64,000 nt of DNA from Bradyrhizobium diazoefficiens (GTDB lineage Bacteria; Pseudomonadota; Alphaproteobacteria; Rhizobiales; Xanthobacteraceae): assembly GCF_016616425.1 (NCBI RefSeq), contig NZ_CP067101.1, positions 1,054,001 to 1,118,000 of the forward strand, read 5' to 3'. Numbering within the stretch: position 1 is the first letter of the stretch; each line of letters starts with the position of its first letter. Below, piece by piece: positions 63,977-64,000 of the stretch. Below the pieces are notes generated by a model. That model was not told where the DNA came from. It worked only from the letters and a program-made list of their open reading frames with translations, and did not search any database. The position numbers and the translations under genes were made by a program.

Positions 63977-64000
63977 TCATGCACGCGCCCGTTCATCCCC

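Overview
The window is a contiguous stretch of a high-GC alphaproteobacterial chromosome, most likely Bradyrhizobium or a close relative. The grounds are the gene order phoR-pstSCAB-phoU-phoB, a GcrA-type cell-cycle regulator with GANTC sites in front of it, a SAM-II riboswitch ahead of metZ, an aerobic benzoyl-CoA (box) pathway with its BoxR regulator, and many palindromic intergenic repeats of the kind I associate with this group. This assignment comes from reading the sequence, not from a database search. About 58 protein genes, one tRNA gene and two decayed genes are supported.

Layout. 0-7.4 kb: a branched-chain-amino-acid-type ABC transporter (livHMGF), then a glutamine-synthetase-like ligase and a phthalate-dioxygenase-type Rieske oxygenase on the other strand, with a divergent IclR regulator; this looks like an uptake and catabolic unit for an aromatic or amine compound. 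7.4-9.2 kb: PRC-barrel protein, VOC protein and AraC regulator. 9.3-16.2 kb: boxR, benzoate-CoA ligase, alpha/beta hydrolase, boxC and boxB. 16.5-22.1 kb: SDR, polysaccharide deacetylase, OmpA/BON protein with a small membrane partner, and a YbhN/MprF-type membrane protein. 22.1-28.9 kb: the Pho regulon core behind a tandem Pho box, closed by a strong terminator. 29-34.7 kb: gcrA, argD-argF, hslO, then a 1 kb repeat-packed gene-free stretch and apaG. 34.9-38 kb: opgC and two SGNH-hydrolase-like proteins. 38-43.8 kb: metZ with promoter, SAM-II aptamer and terminator, then dcd, a PAS protein, an unrecognised gene and a MATE exporter. 44-46.4 kb: SRPBCC, VOC, AraC and O6-methylguanine methyltransferase genes on the minus strand. 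46.6-48 kb: tRNA-Gly(CCC) followed by a region of foreign or decayed appearance. 48-57.4 kb: DUF1003 protein, then a LacI-controlled sugar cluster (xylulokinase, xylose isomerase, a ribose/fructose-class ABC transporter, aldo/keto reductase, lactonase-like amidohydrolase). 57.4-64 kb: an orphan Liv-type binding protein, a TPR-methyltransferase, a DNA-repair pair (ligase-associated exonuclease and ATP-dependent DNA ligase), a small membrane protein and an MBL-fold hydrolase.

How the parts work together. Three catabolic modules (aromatic/amine, benzoate, pentose or deoxy-sugar) each sit with their own regulator and, in two cases, a transporter. The Pho block senses and imports phosphate. Housekeeping genes (arginine, methionine, dCTP deamination, redox chaperone) lie between them.

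The most unusual features are: a 160-bp palindromic repeat that has become in-frame coding sequence inside the DNA ligase gene; a structured element of about 630 bp in the 33.3-34.3 kb gene-free stretch; an active plus degenerate pair of SGNH proteins behind opgC; a complete SAM-II attenuation leader; and a dense run of GANTC sites in front of gcrA.
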